Source: Deltaproteobacteria bacterium HGW-Deltaproteobacteria-2 (GTDB lineage Bacteria; Desulfobacterota; Syntrophia; Syntrophales; Smithellaceae). From it: a stretch of DNA of 64,000 bases. The notes beneath the pieces were generated by a model. The model saw only the letters and a program-made list of their open reading frames with translations. It was not told the DNA's origin and searched no databases. The translations under genes were made by a program, and so were the position numbers. Of this stretch, positions 9,069 to 17,204 are shown one piece after another. Position 1 is the first letter of the stretch; each line of letters begins with the position of its first letter. Location: the NCBI GenBank assembly GCA_002840505.1, contig PHBC01000001.1, forward strand, positions 195,767-259,766, read 5' to 3'.

Positions 9069-10223
9069 ATGACAAATAATAAAATAAAGATCCCCTTCAA
9101 CAAGCCATTTATTGCCGGCAAAGAACTCTTCTACATTGCGCAGGCTGTTATTGATAATCACCATACAGCCGGCGATGGTCCCTTCACAAAAAAATGTCAT
9201 GCATGGCTGGAGGAACATCTGGGATGCCGTAAGGTGTTACTGACACATTCCTGCACAGCGGCTTTGGAGATGGCGGCAATTTTGGCAAATATACAGCCTG
9301 GTGATGAAATTATCATGCCTTCATATACATTTGTTTCAACGGCCAACGCTTTTGCGTTACGGGGAGGAGTACCGGTGTTTATAGATATTCGCCCCGACAC
9401 TCTTAACATCAATGAAAATCTAATTGAAAAAGCCATCACACCTCACACTAAAGCCATCCTGCCGGTTCATTACGCCGGTGTCTCCTGTGAAATGGACGCT
9501 ATCATGGATATAGCAAGGAGGCATAATCTTTTTGTGATTGAAGATGCCGCGCAAGGAATCATGTCCACATACAAAGGAAATCAACTGGGAACAATTGGAC
9601 ATTTCGGTGCTTGTTCATTTCATGAGACAAAAAACATCATTTCGGGAGAGGGTGGAGCGCTGCTTATTAATGACGACAAATTTGTTGAGCGAGCCGAAAT
9701 TATCCGCGAAAAAGGCACCAATCGCAGTAAATTTTTTCGCGGACAAGTGGATAAATACACATGGGTTGATATTGGATCATCTTACCTTCCCAGCGATATC
9801 CTCGCCGCATTCCTTTATGCCCAAATGGAAAACGCCGATCAAATTATCACCAAACGTAATTTGATCTATGATCTCTATATGGAAGGATTGCGGCCCCTGG
9901 CTGAAAAAGGTTATATCCAACTTCCGTTCATTCTCAATGATTGTTGTAGTAACGGTCATATGTTCTACATCGTAACCCGGTCATTAAAAGAAAGAACGAA
10001 ACTAACCGAATTTTTAAGGGGGCAGGGCATATTGGCCGTGTTTCATTACGTGCCTCTTCACAGTTCCCCTGCGGGAAAGTTGTATGGCCGGGCGTATGGA
10101 ACTTTAGATGTTACCAAGAGAGTAAGCGACTGCCTGTTGCGCCTGCCACTTTACTATGAAATGACGAATAACGATGTCCATTCTGTATCTGAGACTATCA
10201 GGAATTTTTATGAGCATCTCTGA
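9069..10223 (+). CDS. wecE: dTDP-4-amino-4,6-dideoxygalactose transaminase
   Basis: This 384-residue PLP aminotransferase of the DegT/DnrJ/EryC1 family matches enterobacterial WecE/RffA along its whole length, including GDEIIMPSYTFVSTANAF, PVHYAGVSCEMD, VIEDAAQG, the PLP lysine in SFHETKN, REKGTNRSKFFRGQVDKYTW and HMFYI. It turns dTDP-4-keto-6-deoxyglucose into dTDP-Fuc4N using glutamate. I start at ATG 9069 because AAAAGG lies 8 bases upstream; the frame extends to 9042 inside the previous gene. With the WecD-like acetyltransferase at 12510 it would make dTDP-Fuc4NAc. RmlA and RmlB are not in the window and must be elsewhere. Confidence 0.93.
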   Translation: MTNNKIKIPFNKPFIAGKELFYIAQAVIDNHHTAGDGPFTKKCHAWLEEHLGCRKVLLTHSCTAALEMAAILANIQPGDEIIMPSYTFVSTANAFALRGGVPVFIDIRPDTLNINENLIEKAITPHTKAILPVHYAGVSCEMDAIMDIARRHNLFVIEDAAQGIMSTYKGNQLGTIGHFGACSFHETKNIISGEGGALLINDDKFVERAEIIREKGTNRSKFFRGQVDKYTWVDIGSSYLPSDILAAFLYAQMENADQIITKRNLIYDLYMEGLRPLAEKGYIQLPFILNDCCSNGHMFYIVTRSLKERTKLTEFLRGQGILAVFHYVPLHSSPAGKLYGRAYGTLDVTKRVSDCLLRLPLYYEMTNNDVHSVSETIRNFYEHL

Positions 10224-10330
10224 ATGGAGACTCCTCTGGTATGAGAATGTATTTCAAGTCGAGGAATTAATGATGCCAAATCCGGAGCACTTTTATTTCT
10301 ATTCATTAATAAAAAAGGGGGGGGGCGCTA

Positions 10331-12313
10331 ATGAGCGAAAGCAAAGAAGAATCAGGCACAATTATTCAACCGGTAACTGACCAGCTTAATACTCAGAACC
10401 ATCGTTCTTCAATAATGCCTACTTTCTCTGCTTTAGCGGAAAAAATGGCTTCTTCCCGCTATTTGAAGTGGACAGTGATTGTTCTTCTACCCGTCTTGAT
10501 TCTGTTGAGAAATCCCGTGGAACAATTAGATACCGATCTATGGTGGCAAATGGCGCTTGGTAAATATTATCTTACCCATCACACCCTTATTGCGGATCAA
10601 TCGATCTTTTCCTGGACACCGACAGACCCGACCTGGATTTATAACACTTGCATGGGAAGTATCGTTTTTTATCTGGGTTACAGCCTCATGGGAGGGTTTG
10701 GCTTATGGATCATTCAGTGGCTCATATTCATTGGAGTTTTTGTTTCATTTTATCTTTTTCTCCGCCTGATTCGTCAGAGACTCGATATAACCAGCGTTAC
10801 CATCATTGCCGCGATTGGTATGGCCTGCTCCCTCGCCTGCAGTATGTACAAGCCCGAGTTATTTTCAGCTCTTCTGTTTTGCTGGACGGTATTTATCTTT
10901 TTTTACGTTAAGTTGACCCGCCAAACGCTTACTTTTTATATTTATCCCTTACTTTTTGCCCTCTGGGTTAATTTACACGGTGCATTTCTCTTCGGACTCA
11001 TTTTTCTAGTTCTCGTCTTTACAGGTGAACTTTTAAACAGAATTTTCTTTGCAGAAGAATCATTTACCACCAAAGATTTGACCCATCTGGGAATCGCTTG
11101 TGTTCTTTCTTTTGCCGCCACTGTGCTGAATCCTTATGGCATTGATTATCCGTTGAGCACTTATAATGGACTGACTTCCTCTGCTGCCTATATGGCCCTG
11201 ATCAACAAATATATCCTGGCCTGGTTGAGCCTCTGGCCATACTTGAAGGATATCAATGTTGCCTCTTTCAAATTGGGGCAAACTGCCTGGATTATGACCA
11301 TAATGATGTTTTTTGGGGGCTGCCTTTTCCTCTACGAATTAATCAAAAAGAGAGCCTGCGATTTTGCGTTGCTTTTCGTTAATGTCGCCTTATACTGGAA
11401 AGGCATGGAAACAAGCCGGGCATCTTACTTCTTTCCTCTCGCCTTTTTTTTCTCATTCTTTTACCTGCTTCATCGGTTAAAATTAAAAAACATTCTCGGC
11501 AAGGCAACCATCTTATCGTTGCTTGTTTTCTTTTTCTTTTTTGCAAGCACCTCCTATTTCACTGTCAGATACGGTGCTGGAAGCAAATGGTTCGGCATTG
11601 GCATTGATAGCTTTGTCCCTGTAGAGGAAGTGGCTTTCTTGAAAAAATATCATCCGGAAGGACCGATCTTTAATGATTATGTTATCGGTGGTTACCTGAT
11701 GTGGGATCTTTATCCTGACTACAAGGTTTTTATCGATCCCCGTTGCAGCCCATTCAGGAAACAGACTTTCCCCGACTACATGGCCTTTACCAACGTCCAT
11801 GTAACCGGCAAAGATATTCAGCGTTTCAGGGAAAAATATCCGTTCAAGATTGCGATACTCCATTATCGGCAACTCGTTTTGATCTATGATTTCCTGCAAG
11901 CGGGAGGAGAGTGGAGACTTTTGTACTTTGGCCAGAACGCTGCGATCCTGATGCATAAATCATTACTTCCCACCATCTCGCCGGAAATGAGCTCTGTTGA
12001 TCTTAGTCCAGTACGCTTCAGGAAGGTTACAAACCCACAAGTTCTTCTTAATATTTTTCATTTCTATCTTAATGTGAATCCTAACGCCGCTCGATTTATC
12101 TACGATATCTATAAAATTAACATCAGCGATTATTACAAATTTAAAGAAGAACATCTGCAAGGAATGGATATTTTAATTCGTTTGAAGGAGAGTGAAGCTA
12201 AAGCCAAGAAAAAAGGTTCTACATTAGTTACTCCCCGATCCGGTACCGGGTTTGGAAAAGGTGATGCGGCGTCTGCGCGAAACGATTTTTCAAAACCATT
12301 GCCGACATTATAA
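10331..12313 (+). CDS. Large multi-pass membrane protein, GT-C-like
   Basis: This 660-residue protein has a soluble N-terminus of about 55 residues, then roughly ten membrane helices (about 55-430), and a C-terminal soluble part. The first extramembrane loop reads EQLDTDLWWQMALGKYYL; an acidic pair in this loop is the usual catalytic position of GT-C glycosyltransferases. After the helices comes NDYVIGGYLMWDLYPDYKVFIDPR, a block found in this uncharacterised membrane family. It could transfer sugar from a polyprenyl donor outside the inner membrane. An unusual run of eight G bases just upstream acts as or replaces the ribosome site. I do not recognise a named gene. Confidence 0.72.
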   Translation: MSESKEESGTIIQPVTDQLNTQNHRSSIMPTFSALAEKMASSRYLKWTVIVLLPVLILLRNPVEQLDTDLWWQMALGKYYLTHHTLIADQSIFSWTPTDPTWIYNTCMGSIVFYLGYSLMGGFGLWIIQWLIFIGVFVSFYLFLRLIRQRLDITSVTIIAAIGMACSLACSMYKPELFSALLFCWTVFIFFYVKLTRQTLTFYIYPLLFALWVNLHGAFLFGLIFLVLVFTGELLNRIFFAEESFTTKDLTHLGIACVLSFAATVLNPYGIDYPLSTYNGLTSSAAYMALINKYILAWLSLWPYLKDINVASFKLGQTAWIMTIMMFFGGCLFLYELIKKRACDFALLFVNVALYWKGMETSRASYFFPLAFFFSFFYLLHRLKLKNILGKATILSLLVFFFFFASTSYFTVRYGAGSKWFGIGIDSFVPVEEVAFLKKYHPEGPIFNDYVIGGYLMWDLYPDYKVFIDPRCSPFRKQTFPDYMAFTNVHVTGKDIQRFREKYPFKIAILHYRQLVLIYDFLQAGGEWRLLYFGQNAAILMHKSLLPTISPEMSSVDLSPVRFRKVTNPQVLLNIFHFYLNVNPNAARFIYDIYKINISDYYKFKEEHLQGMDILIRLKESEAKAKKKGSTLVTPRSGTGFGKGDAASARNDFSKPLPTL

Positions 12314-12386
12314 AATAGAAAATTATTCTCAACCCGAGTAATATTAAGAACTGAATTTTTCCAGGCGTAAATATTAAGGATAAAAA

Positions 12387-12410
12387 GTTGAAATTGATGA
12401 TTAGTTGTGC
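12387..12410 (+). repeat. Second copy of the 24-base motif
   Basis: It reads GTTGAAATTGAT, GATT, AGTTGTGC and matches 1205-1228 except in the four central bases. It lies about 100 bases before the WecD-like gene in the 196-base gap after the large membrane protein, which suggests that this gene has its own regulated start. No convincing promoter hexamers are visible beside it. Confidence 0.4.
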
Positions 12411-12509
12411 AAATCTTCGCAGTGTAAACTTGGAATGCATACATTTCCGGAACATAGAGAAACAGCCGAGAATCGGTCATTTTATAAAATTATTGAATAG
12501 GGAGAATTA

Positions 12510-13250
12510 ATGAGTTCAGCTTCGTCTAACGTATTTCTTTCAGATATCGATAAAGAGCGGTTTGGTATTCAAACCGCAAGAGTTGTTGGGGTGACCATAG
12601 AAAGTTTACCCTCAATACTGGAATTTTGTAGAAAGGAACAGGTAAAATTACTTATTGCCCGTTGCAGCATGTCCGATCTGAAGATAGCCCAAACCATGGA
12701 AAAAAAAGGCTTCTTGTTGATGGATACCCTTGTTTATTATACACTTGACCTTACGAAACGAAAGATCCCCTCTGATAATGGTATGGCACATTTTAGACCT
12801 ATCCGTGCCGGTGAAGAAGAAGAGATGAGGTTGGTTGCCACAGAATCATTTCGTGGTTATTTTGGCCACTATCATGCTGACCCAAGATTGGATAGTAATA
12901 AATGTGATGAGGCATATGTTGACTGGGCAAAAAAAGCCTGTGCCTCCCGAGGCTTTGATGAAAATTTTCTGGTAGCCGAAATAGACGGCAGAATAGTGGC
13001 ATTTGGTGTTTTCAGGATTAATAGTCCCGATGAGGGTGAATTGTTTTTGGGAGGCATACATCCGGACTTTCAAGGACAGGGCATCTACCTTTCTTTTTTG
13101 TGCAGAGCAATGGAGTGGTGCTTATCAAAAAATGCCAAGAGGATAGTCATCTCTACCCAACTTAATAATATCGCTGTACAAAAAGTTCTGACGAGATTCG
13201 GATTCGAAATATCCAGAGGGTATTACACTTACCACAAATGGTTTGATTAA
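12510..13250 (+). CDS. wecD: WecD-like GNAT acetyltransferase (probable dTDP-fucosamine acetyltransferase)
   Basis: This 246-residue protein has a short N-terminal domain and a C-terminal GNAT domain: FRPIRAGEEEEMRLVATESF, the acceptor region YHADPRLDSNKCDEAYVDWAKKA (laid out as in WecD), FLVAEIDGRIVAFG, and the acetyl-CoA loop HPDFQGQGIYLSFL near residues 185-198. WecD acetylates the 4-amino group of dTDP-Fuc4N. The wecE gene in the same cluster supports this. GGGAG lies 7 bases before the ATG. The acetyltransferase family is certain; the WecD assignment rests on layout and neighbour. Confidence 0.78.
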   Translation: MSSASSNVFLSDIDKERFGIQTARVVGVTIESLPSILEFCRKEQVKLLIARCSMSDLKIAQTMEKKGFLLMDTLVYYTLDLTKRKIPSDNGMAHFRPIRAGEEEEMRLVATESFRGYFGHYHADPRLDSNKCDEAYVDWAKKACASRGFDENFLVAEIDGRIVAFGVFRINSPDEGELFLGGIHPDFQGQGIYLSFLCRAMEWCLSKNAKRIVISTQLNNIAVQKVLTRFGFEISRGYYTYHKWFD

Positions 13251-13288
13251 GCCGCCACAAGAGCCCCAGATTAACAAATCATGGGCAA

Positions 13289-14104
13289 TTAAATTATGTC
13301 TTCGTTCCTGAAACACCAGAACAACAACACACCCAGTATCAAGCAGTAAATAATGACATTGATGAACGGATAAATATATAAGAACCCTTGGGAACCTTCA
13401 CTGTCGATAAACGAAGACGCAAAATGTTGTGTGCCGGAAATTTTCGGCCATAAATAATAAATTATTTCCCAACCTGTCCAGCCTGACTTAATATGAACCA
13501 GAGGATGATGGCTTATCGAAAATATCCCGTCAGCCACAAAACTGATGATACTTATACCCATAACACAGAGAAAAGCAGCAATATCAGGCATCAGCAGAGA
13601 AAAAAGCAGTACGGCAATAACCACAAAAAGCAGATTGAAAGAAGATAAAAGAGATGCAGCAAGATAGCCGGGCATAACAACATTCAACTTTATCAATACA
13701 GTCAGGAATATAATGGCGTGAAGAATGAACATGAATATCGAAGACAGCGCCCACAGCCCGAGTATTTTGCCGGTAACGTACTGCTTACGGGTTATCGGCT
13801 TGGAAAAAATACACGACTGCATTCCTTCATCCCTGTCACGCTTGAACACGCGCATGGAAAGCAGCGCCACTATAAGCATCACAACAACGGCAATAATATG
13901 AAAGGTTATTTTCGATACTGTCCCTACTATTGCCTCAGCGTCAAGGTCTTGACCGTTAACCATGTAATTGCCTTGATAACAACCCCGAATAAGAAAAACA
14001 AAAATGACAGATATAACAAACATAACGATAAAGCTTCTCTGACGCACTTCATCGGCAATGGTATATTTCACGATATTAATAATGGAAGAAAATGCTTTCG
14101 GCAT
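13289..14104 (-). CDS. ABC-2 type transporter permease
   Basis: This 271-residue protein has six membrane segments and the NosY/ABC-2 style N-terminus (FSSIINIVKYTIADEVRQRSFIVMFVISVIFVFL). The loop FKRDRDEGMQSCIFSKPITRKQYVTGKILG is the characteristic coupling helix region that touches the ATPase. It starts 7 bases after the stop of the ATP-binding gene and is clearly its partner. Such exporters move lipids, drugs or unknown small molecules, and some serve in gliding or copper-site assembly. Nothing nearby identifies the cargo. Confidence 0.87.
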   Translation of the reverse strand: MPKAFSSIINIVKYTIADEVRQRSFIVMFVISVIFVFLIRGCYQGNYMVNGQDLDAEAIVGTVSKITFHIIAVVVMLIVALLSMRVFKRDRDEGMQSCIFSKPITRKQYVTGKILGLWALSSIFMFILHAIIFLTVLIKLNVVMPGYLAASLLSSFNLLFVVIAVLLFSLLMPDIAAFLCVMGISIISFVADGIFSISHHPLVHIKSGWTGWEIIYYLWPKISGTQHFASSFIDSEGSQGFLYIYPFINVIIYCLILGVLLFWCFRNEDII

Positions 14105-14111
14105 TTTTACA

Positions 14112-14816
14112 TCACCCTTTCACATATCTGACAAACACATCTTCCAACGAATCGCCTTCCTTGACCAAAGCGGAAATTTTGTCTTTCACCAGAAGCTTGC
14201 CGCGATTGATGATTGCAGCGTTATCGCATATCTTTTCGACTTCAGACAGCAGGTGCGAATTCAAAAAAATCGTCATTCCCTGATTTTTAAGCGATTCTAA
14301 AAGCTGGCGTATTTCTCTTATCCCGATGGGATCAAGTCCGGAGACTGGCTCATCGAGAATCAGCAGCTTCGGATTTCCTATGAGCGCGGCGCCGATTCCA
14401 AATCTTTGAATCATACCTTTGGAATAGGTTTCTGATTTGGTGTGTTCCCTGCCCTGCATACCGATACTTTCGACAATACGCCGGCATTGTTCCCGTGCAT
14501 CAGACCGGTTTATATTCAATAGTTCCGCACAACGTTGTAGATAATGCCATCCGGAAAGATAAGGAGGAATATGACAGTTCTCTGCCAGATAACCAACCGC
14601 AGCACGACTGTCCGCGTTTGTGCTGGGAATACTGTTTATTGACAAGCTTCCCGATGTCGGCTGTGTAAAATCCAGGAGCATCTTAACGATTGTGGTCTTT
14701 CCCGCACCGTTGGGTCCAAGAAGGGCGAAATACTCGCCAGCCTTAACGGAAAAAGAAACATTATCAACGGCAACAAGAGAACCATATCTTTTGGTTGCAG
14801 CGTTTAATTCAATCAT
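14112..14816 (-). CDS. ABC transporter ATP-binding protein
   Basis: This 234-residue ATPase shows Walker A GPNGAGKTT, the signature segment YSKGMIQRFGIG, Walker B KLLILDEPVSGLDP and the switch histidine in LNSHLLSEVE. I start at ATG 14816 (MIELNAATKRYG), the usual family N-terminus. Upstream in-frame TTG 14855 and ATG 14846 would lie inside the promoter read at 14823-14851. The promoter spacing predicts that the transcript begins at or next to this ATG, so the message may be leaderless. It forms a two-gene operon with the ABC-2 permease. Confidence 0.93.
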   Translation of the reverse strand: MIELNAATKRYGSLVAVDNVSFSVKAGEYFALLGPNGAGKTTIVKMLLDFTQPTSGSLSINSIPSTNADSRAAVGYLAENCHIPPYLSGWHYLQRCAELLNINRSDAREQCRRIVESIGMQGREHTKSETYSKGMIQRFGIGAALIGNPKLLILDEPVSGLDPIGIREIRQLLESLKNQGMTIFLNSHLLSEVEKICDNAAIINRGKLLVKDKISALVKEGDSLEDVFVRYVKG

Positions 14817-14822
14817 GAACGA

Positions 14823-14851
14823 AATATATGTACTCCGATCGGGCATGTCAA
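14823..14851 (-). promoter_or_regulatory. Sigma-70 promoter of the ABC exporter operon
   Basis: On the minus strand TTGACA (14846-14851) and TATATT (14823-14828) are separated by 17 bases, a near-consensus promoter. The -10 box ends 6 bases before the start codon at 14816, so initiation at the usual distance falls on the ATG itself. Confidence 0.75.
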
Positions 14852-14937
14852 TCAAATATTGACTGCAAAATTTGCGGCTTATTTACTGATGTTTGTTAGT
14901 GGGTATAAATTGCATCTATTACTGATAGAAATTCTAC

Positions 14938-15981
14938 TTATTTATCAACATTACCAACTATTTCTTCAGCAAAGTTTACAATCGCATTTTCCATTTGCTT
15001 CAAGCCCGGCAGTTCCAGCGGATAATGACCAGCGTTTTCCAGCATCACTACCTTCACTTTTACCTTGGTCAATTTTTCGATAAAGGGTTGACTCAATTCC
15101 AGAGGAGACCATCTGTCTTGTGCTGGTTGGGTTAACAACACAGGGCAATTGGTGAAATTTTCCGGTTCAATGGCCGGGAAATATTTCATGTAATCCGCCA
15201 GAAAAAGCATAGACATCCAATTTCCTGACGATGATTTATCAGATAGAAAAATTTTCAGAGCCTCTTCATTATTCACCAGAGTGTACATTTTCGAAGCCAT
15301 TCGCATGGGTATCTTCATACTGCGCAATAGCGGAATATGAGAGCATAACCCGGCAAAAGGAACACCCACCCGGCTCATAAATAAATTATAAGCTGTCTTA
15401 TCTCGGACCATTTTTATCCGCTGATCCAGAAATGTCATGCCTATAATACCCTCGACGCGACCGTTCTTCGCAGCCACATGATAGGTTTGCATGCCTCCCA
15501 CGCTCAATCCATACAAAATGATGGGCCGATTATCCTTCTTTCTTTCGGAATCGATAAAATCACTGACAATCTGTACCCAGTCCGTGTAGGTTATTGGCCG
15601 GTCAGGGTTAACTTCCGTCATGCCATAACCCGGCATATCCAGAGCAATGCACTCATAACCTCTTTTCCATAAAGGACCACCCACTATTAGTGACATCTGG
15701 CGTCCATTAGTGCCAACACCATGCAGTAAAATCAACTTCGCCTGCGCCTTATCGTTTTTAAAATAATCAATATGGATTTTATGACCATTCCACACCCAAG
15801 TTTCTTCCGATGGCCGATAGGTATCGTTGAATTTCATATATTCAGGTAAAAAGGACTGCTCTTTCTGCCACATAGGGTTTGACTCATAACTTGACGCATA
15901 TACCGAAAATATCGGCATTATAAGCATAAGAAATATCGCCACTCCACTGTAAAAAGGTTTTTTAAGCATTACATTTCTCAT
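14938..15981 (-). CDS. Exported alpha/beta hydrolase
   Basis: This 347-residue protein has an N-terminal signal peptide (FYSGVAIFLMLIMPIFSVYA, probable cut near Ala29) and an alpha/beta-hydrolase fold. The oxyanion loop is LLHGVGTNGR (about 85-94), the nucleophile elbow GLSVGG places the serine at 160, the acid is in QPAQDRWSP and the histidine in NAGHYPLEL. All three catalytic residues are therefore present. It is probably a periplasmic esterase or lipase-like enzyme; the substrate is unknown. It stands alone, with its own promoter at 16027-16055. Confidence 0.87.
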   Translation of the reverse strand: MRNVMLKKPFYSGVAIFLMLIMPIFSVYASSYESNPMWQKEQSFLPEYMKFNDTYRPSEETWVWNGHKIHIDYFKNDKAQAKLILLHGVGTNGRQMSLIVGGPLWKRGYECIALDMPGYGMTEVNPDRPITYTDWVQIVSDFIDSERKKDNRPIILYGLSVGGMQTYHVAAKNGRVEGIIGMTFLDQRIKMVRDKTAYNLFMSRVGVPFAGLCSHIPLLRSMKIPMRMASKMYTLVNNEEALKIFLSDKSSSGNWMSMLFLADYMKYFPAIEPENFTNCPVLLTQPAQDRWSPLELSQPFIEKLTKVKVKVVMLENAGHYPLELPGLKQMENAIVNFAEEIVGNVDK

Positions 15982-16026
15982 AATCTTCCCTCTCCTGTTT
16001 CACGATCTTGCTTTAACACTGGCGGA

Positions 16027-16055
16027 ACTATAAAAATTTCGGTCTGGAGTGTCAA
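16027..16055 (-). promoter_or_regulatory. Sigma-70 promoter of the hydrolase gene
   Basis: On the minus strand TTGACA (16050-16055) and TATAGT (16027-16032) have a 17-base spacer, about 45 bases before the ATG at 15981. Confidence 0.72.
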
Positions 16056-16113
16056 TAAAATTATGACCGTAAAAACATGACACACCATGTCTATGTTTGC
16101 CGCTCTGCACCTG

Positions 16114-16359
16114 CTATTTTTCCTTCTCCATATCATCACCTGCTTTTTTCGCCGCCTCATCAGTGACTTTGTTAGTTTGACTTACTGCGTCGCTGGCCTT
16201 ATGAGCTTTTTCAATCGCCGGTTGAGCCTGCTCAGCACCACCCATCATAACTGTCGCCATCGGCTTGGCAAAATATTTGGACCATAAAATAACGGCACCG
16301 ATGAATATCGCGATTATCAAAATTATAGCCCATGTCGAGACACCTTTTTCGTTTTTCAT
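16114..16359 (-). CDS. Small single-pass membrane protein
   Basis: This 81-residue protein has one N-terminal membrane helix (WAIILIIAIFIGAVILW, residues 10-26) and a polar, Ala/Lys/Asp-rich tail (AIEKAHKASDAVSQTNK) likely to form a helix or coiled coil. GGAGG sits 9 bases before the ATG, which argues for real translation. I do not recognise a family. It is next to the exported hydrolase but far enough away to be separate. Confidence 0.7.
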   Translation of the reverse strand: MKNEKGVSTWAIILIIAIFIGAVILWSKYFAKPMATVMMGGAEQAQPAIEKAHKASDAVSQTNKVTDEAAKKAGDDMEKEK

Positions 16360-16590
16360 TTCTTCGGTCCTCCATTAATTTAATTATAAGTTTCCTTAAA
16401 ACAATTTTTTATCGGTAATATTCGACTTCTATTTTTTTACTTGTTACCATTATTATATATATAAAAGAGAAGCACCGTGCTAAGCAGAGATTTTTTATGC
16501 TGAGTTGCAAAATGTTATTGATTATTGTAGGCATGAAAACATAAATTATGTCAATTTATTATTAACATGTAATAAGGAGTAAGATGCGAT

Positions 16591-17043
16591 ATGCCACAAA
16601 TATATCGATATGAATTAACAGTAACAGAAGATGCCGTGGATATAAACGGCCATGTAAACAACCTTGAATATCTACGCTGGATGCAGTATGCCGCCATTCT
16701 TCATTCGGAAAGTCAGGGATGCACAAAAGCCACGACGGACGTCGGCGCGACATGGCTTGTCCGGGCACATCATGTAGAATACATACGACCGGCATTTACT
16801 GGAGAAGAAATTGTAATTTTAACATGGGTATCAGACTTTCGCCGGGTACAATCTCTTCGCAAATATAAAATCATTCGTATCAAAGACAATGCCATTCTGG
16901 TTGAAGGCGAAACCGATTGGGTTTTCGTTGATGTCCAAACCGGTAGGCTTCGTTCCATACCCGAAAATGTTATGGCTGCATTTGAAATATTGCCCAAAGA
17001 ACAGGAAGAGGAAATTCTCAAACATGAAAACAAAGCAGGATAG
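16591..17043 (+). CDS. Acyl-CoA thioesterase, 4HBT hotdog family
   Basis: This 150-residue hotdog protein has the active-site motif DINGHVNNLEYLRWMQYA (residues 17-34), with the aspartate of the 4-hydroxybenzoyl-CoA thioesterase group, and the later strand VRAHHVEYIRPAFTGEEI. It hydrolyses acyl-CoA or acyl-ACP thioesters; chain length is not predictable. AAGGAG lies upstream of the ATG. It is not next to the lipid cluster at 31-44 kb. Confidence 0.88.
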   Translation: MPQIYRYELTVTEDAVDINGHVNNLEYLRWMQYAAILHSESQGCTKATTDVGATWLVRAHHVEYIRPAFTGEEIVILTWVSDFRRVQSLRKYKIIRIKDNAILVEGETDWVFVDVQTGRLRSIPENVMAAFEILPKEQEEEILKHENKAG

Positions 17044-17134
17044 ACTTAAATATTTCTGTTTGATAATCCGTCATAAACAAAACCAATAATTTACAAATCA
17101 CTCAACAGCTATTATATTTTACCGGTTATTTCCC

Positions 17135-17163
17135 TTGACACATAATTACACTTTTCTTATTAT
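17135..17163 (+). promoter_or_regulatory. Sigma-70 promoter of the HEAT-repeat gene
   Basis: TTGACA (17135-17140), a 17-base spacer and TATTAT (17158-17163) form a near-consensus promoter 41 bases before the ATG at 17205. Confidence 0.78.
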
Positions 17164-17204
17164 TTAAACATTAAGGCATCTCTTGATTCTAATTGGAGGA
17201 AACA

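Noticed and set aside
13718-14131. Plus-strand open frame of 137 codons
   Set aside because: It is antisense to the ABC-2 permease; its composition reads as the complement of hydrophobic codons.
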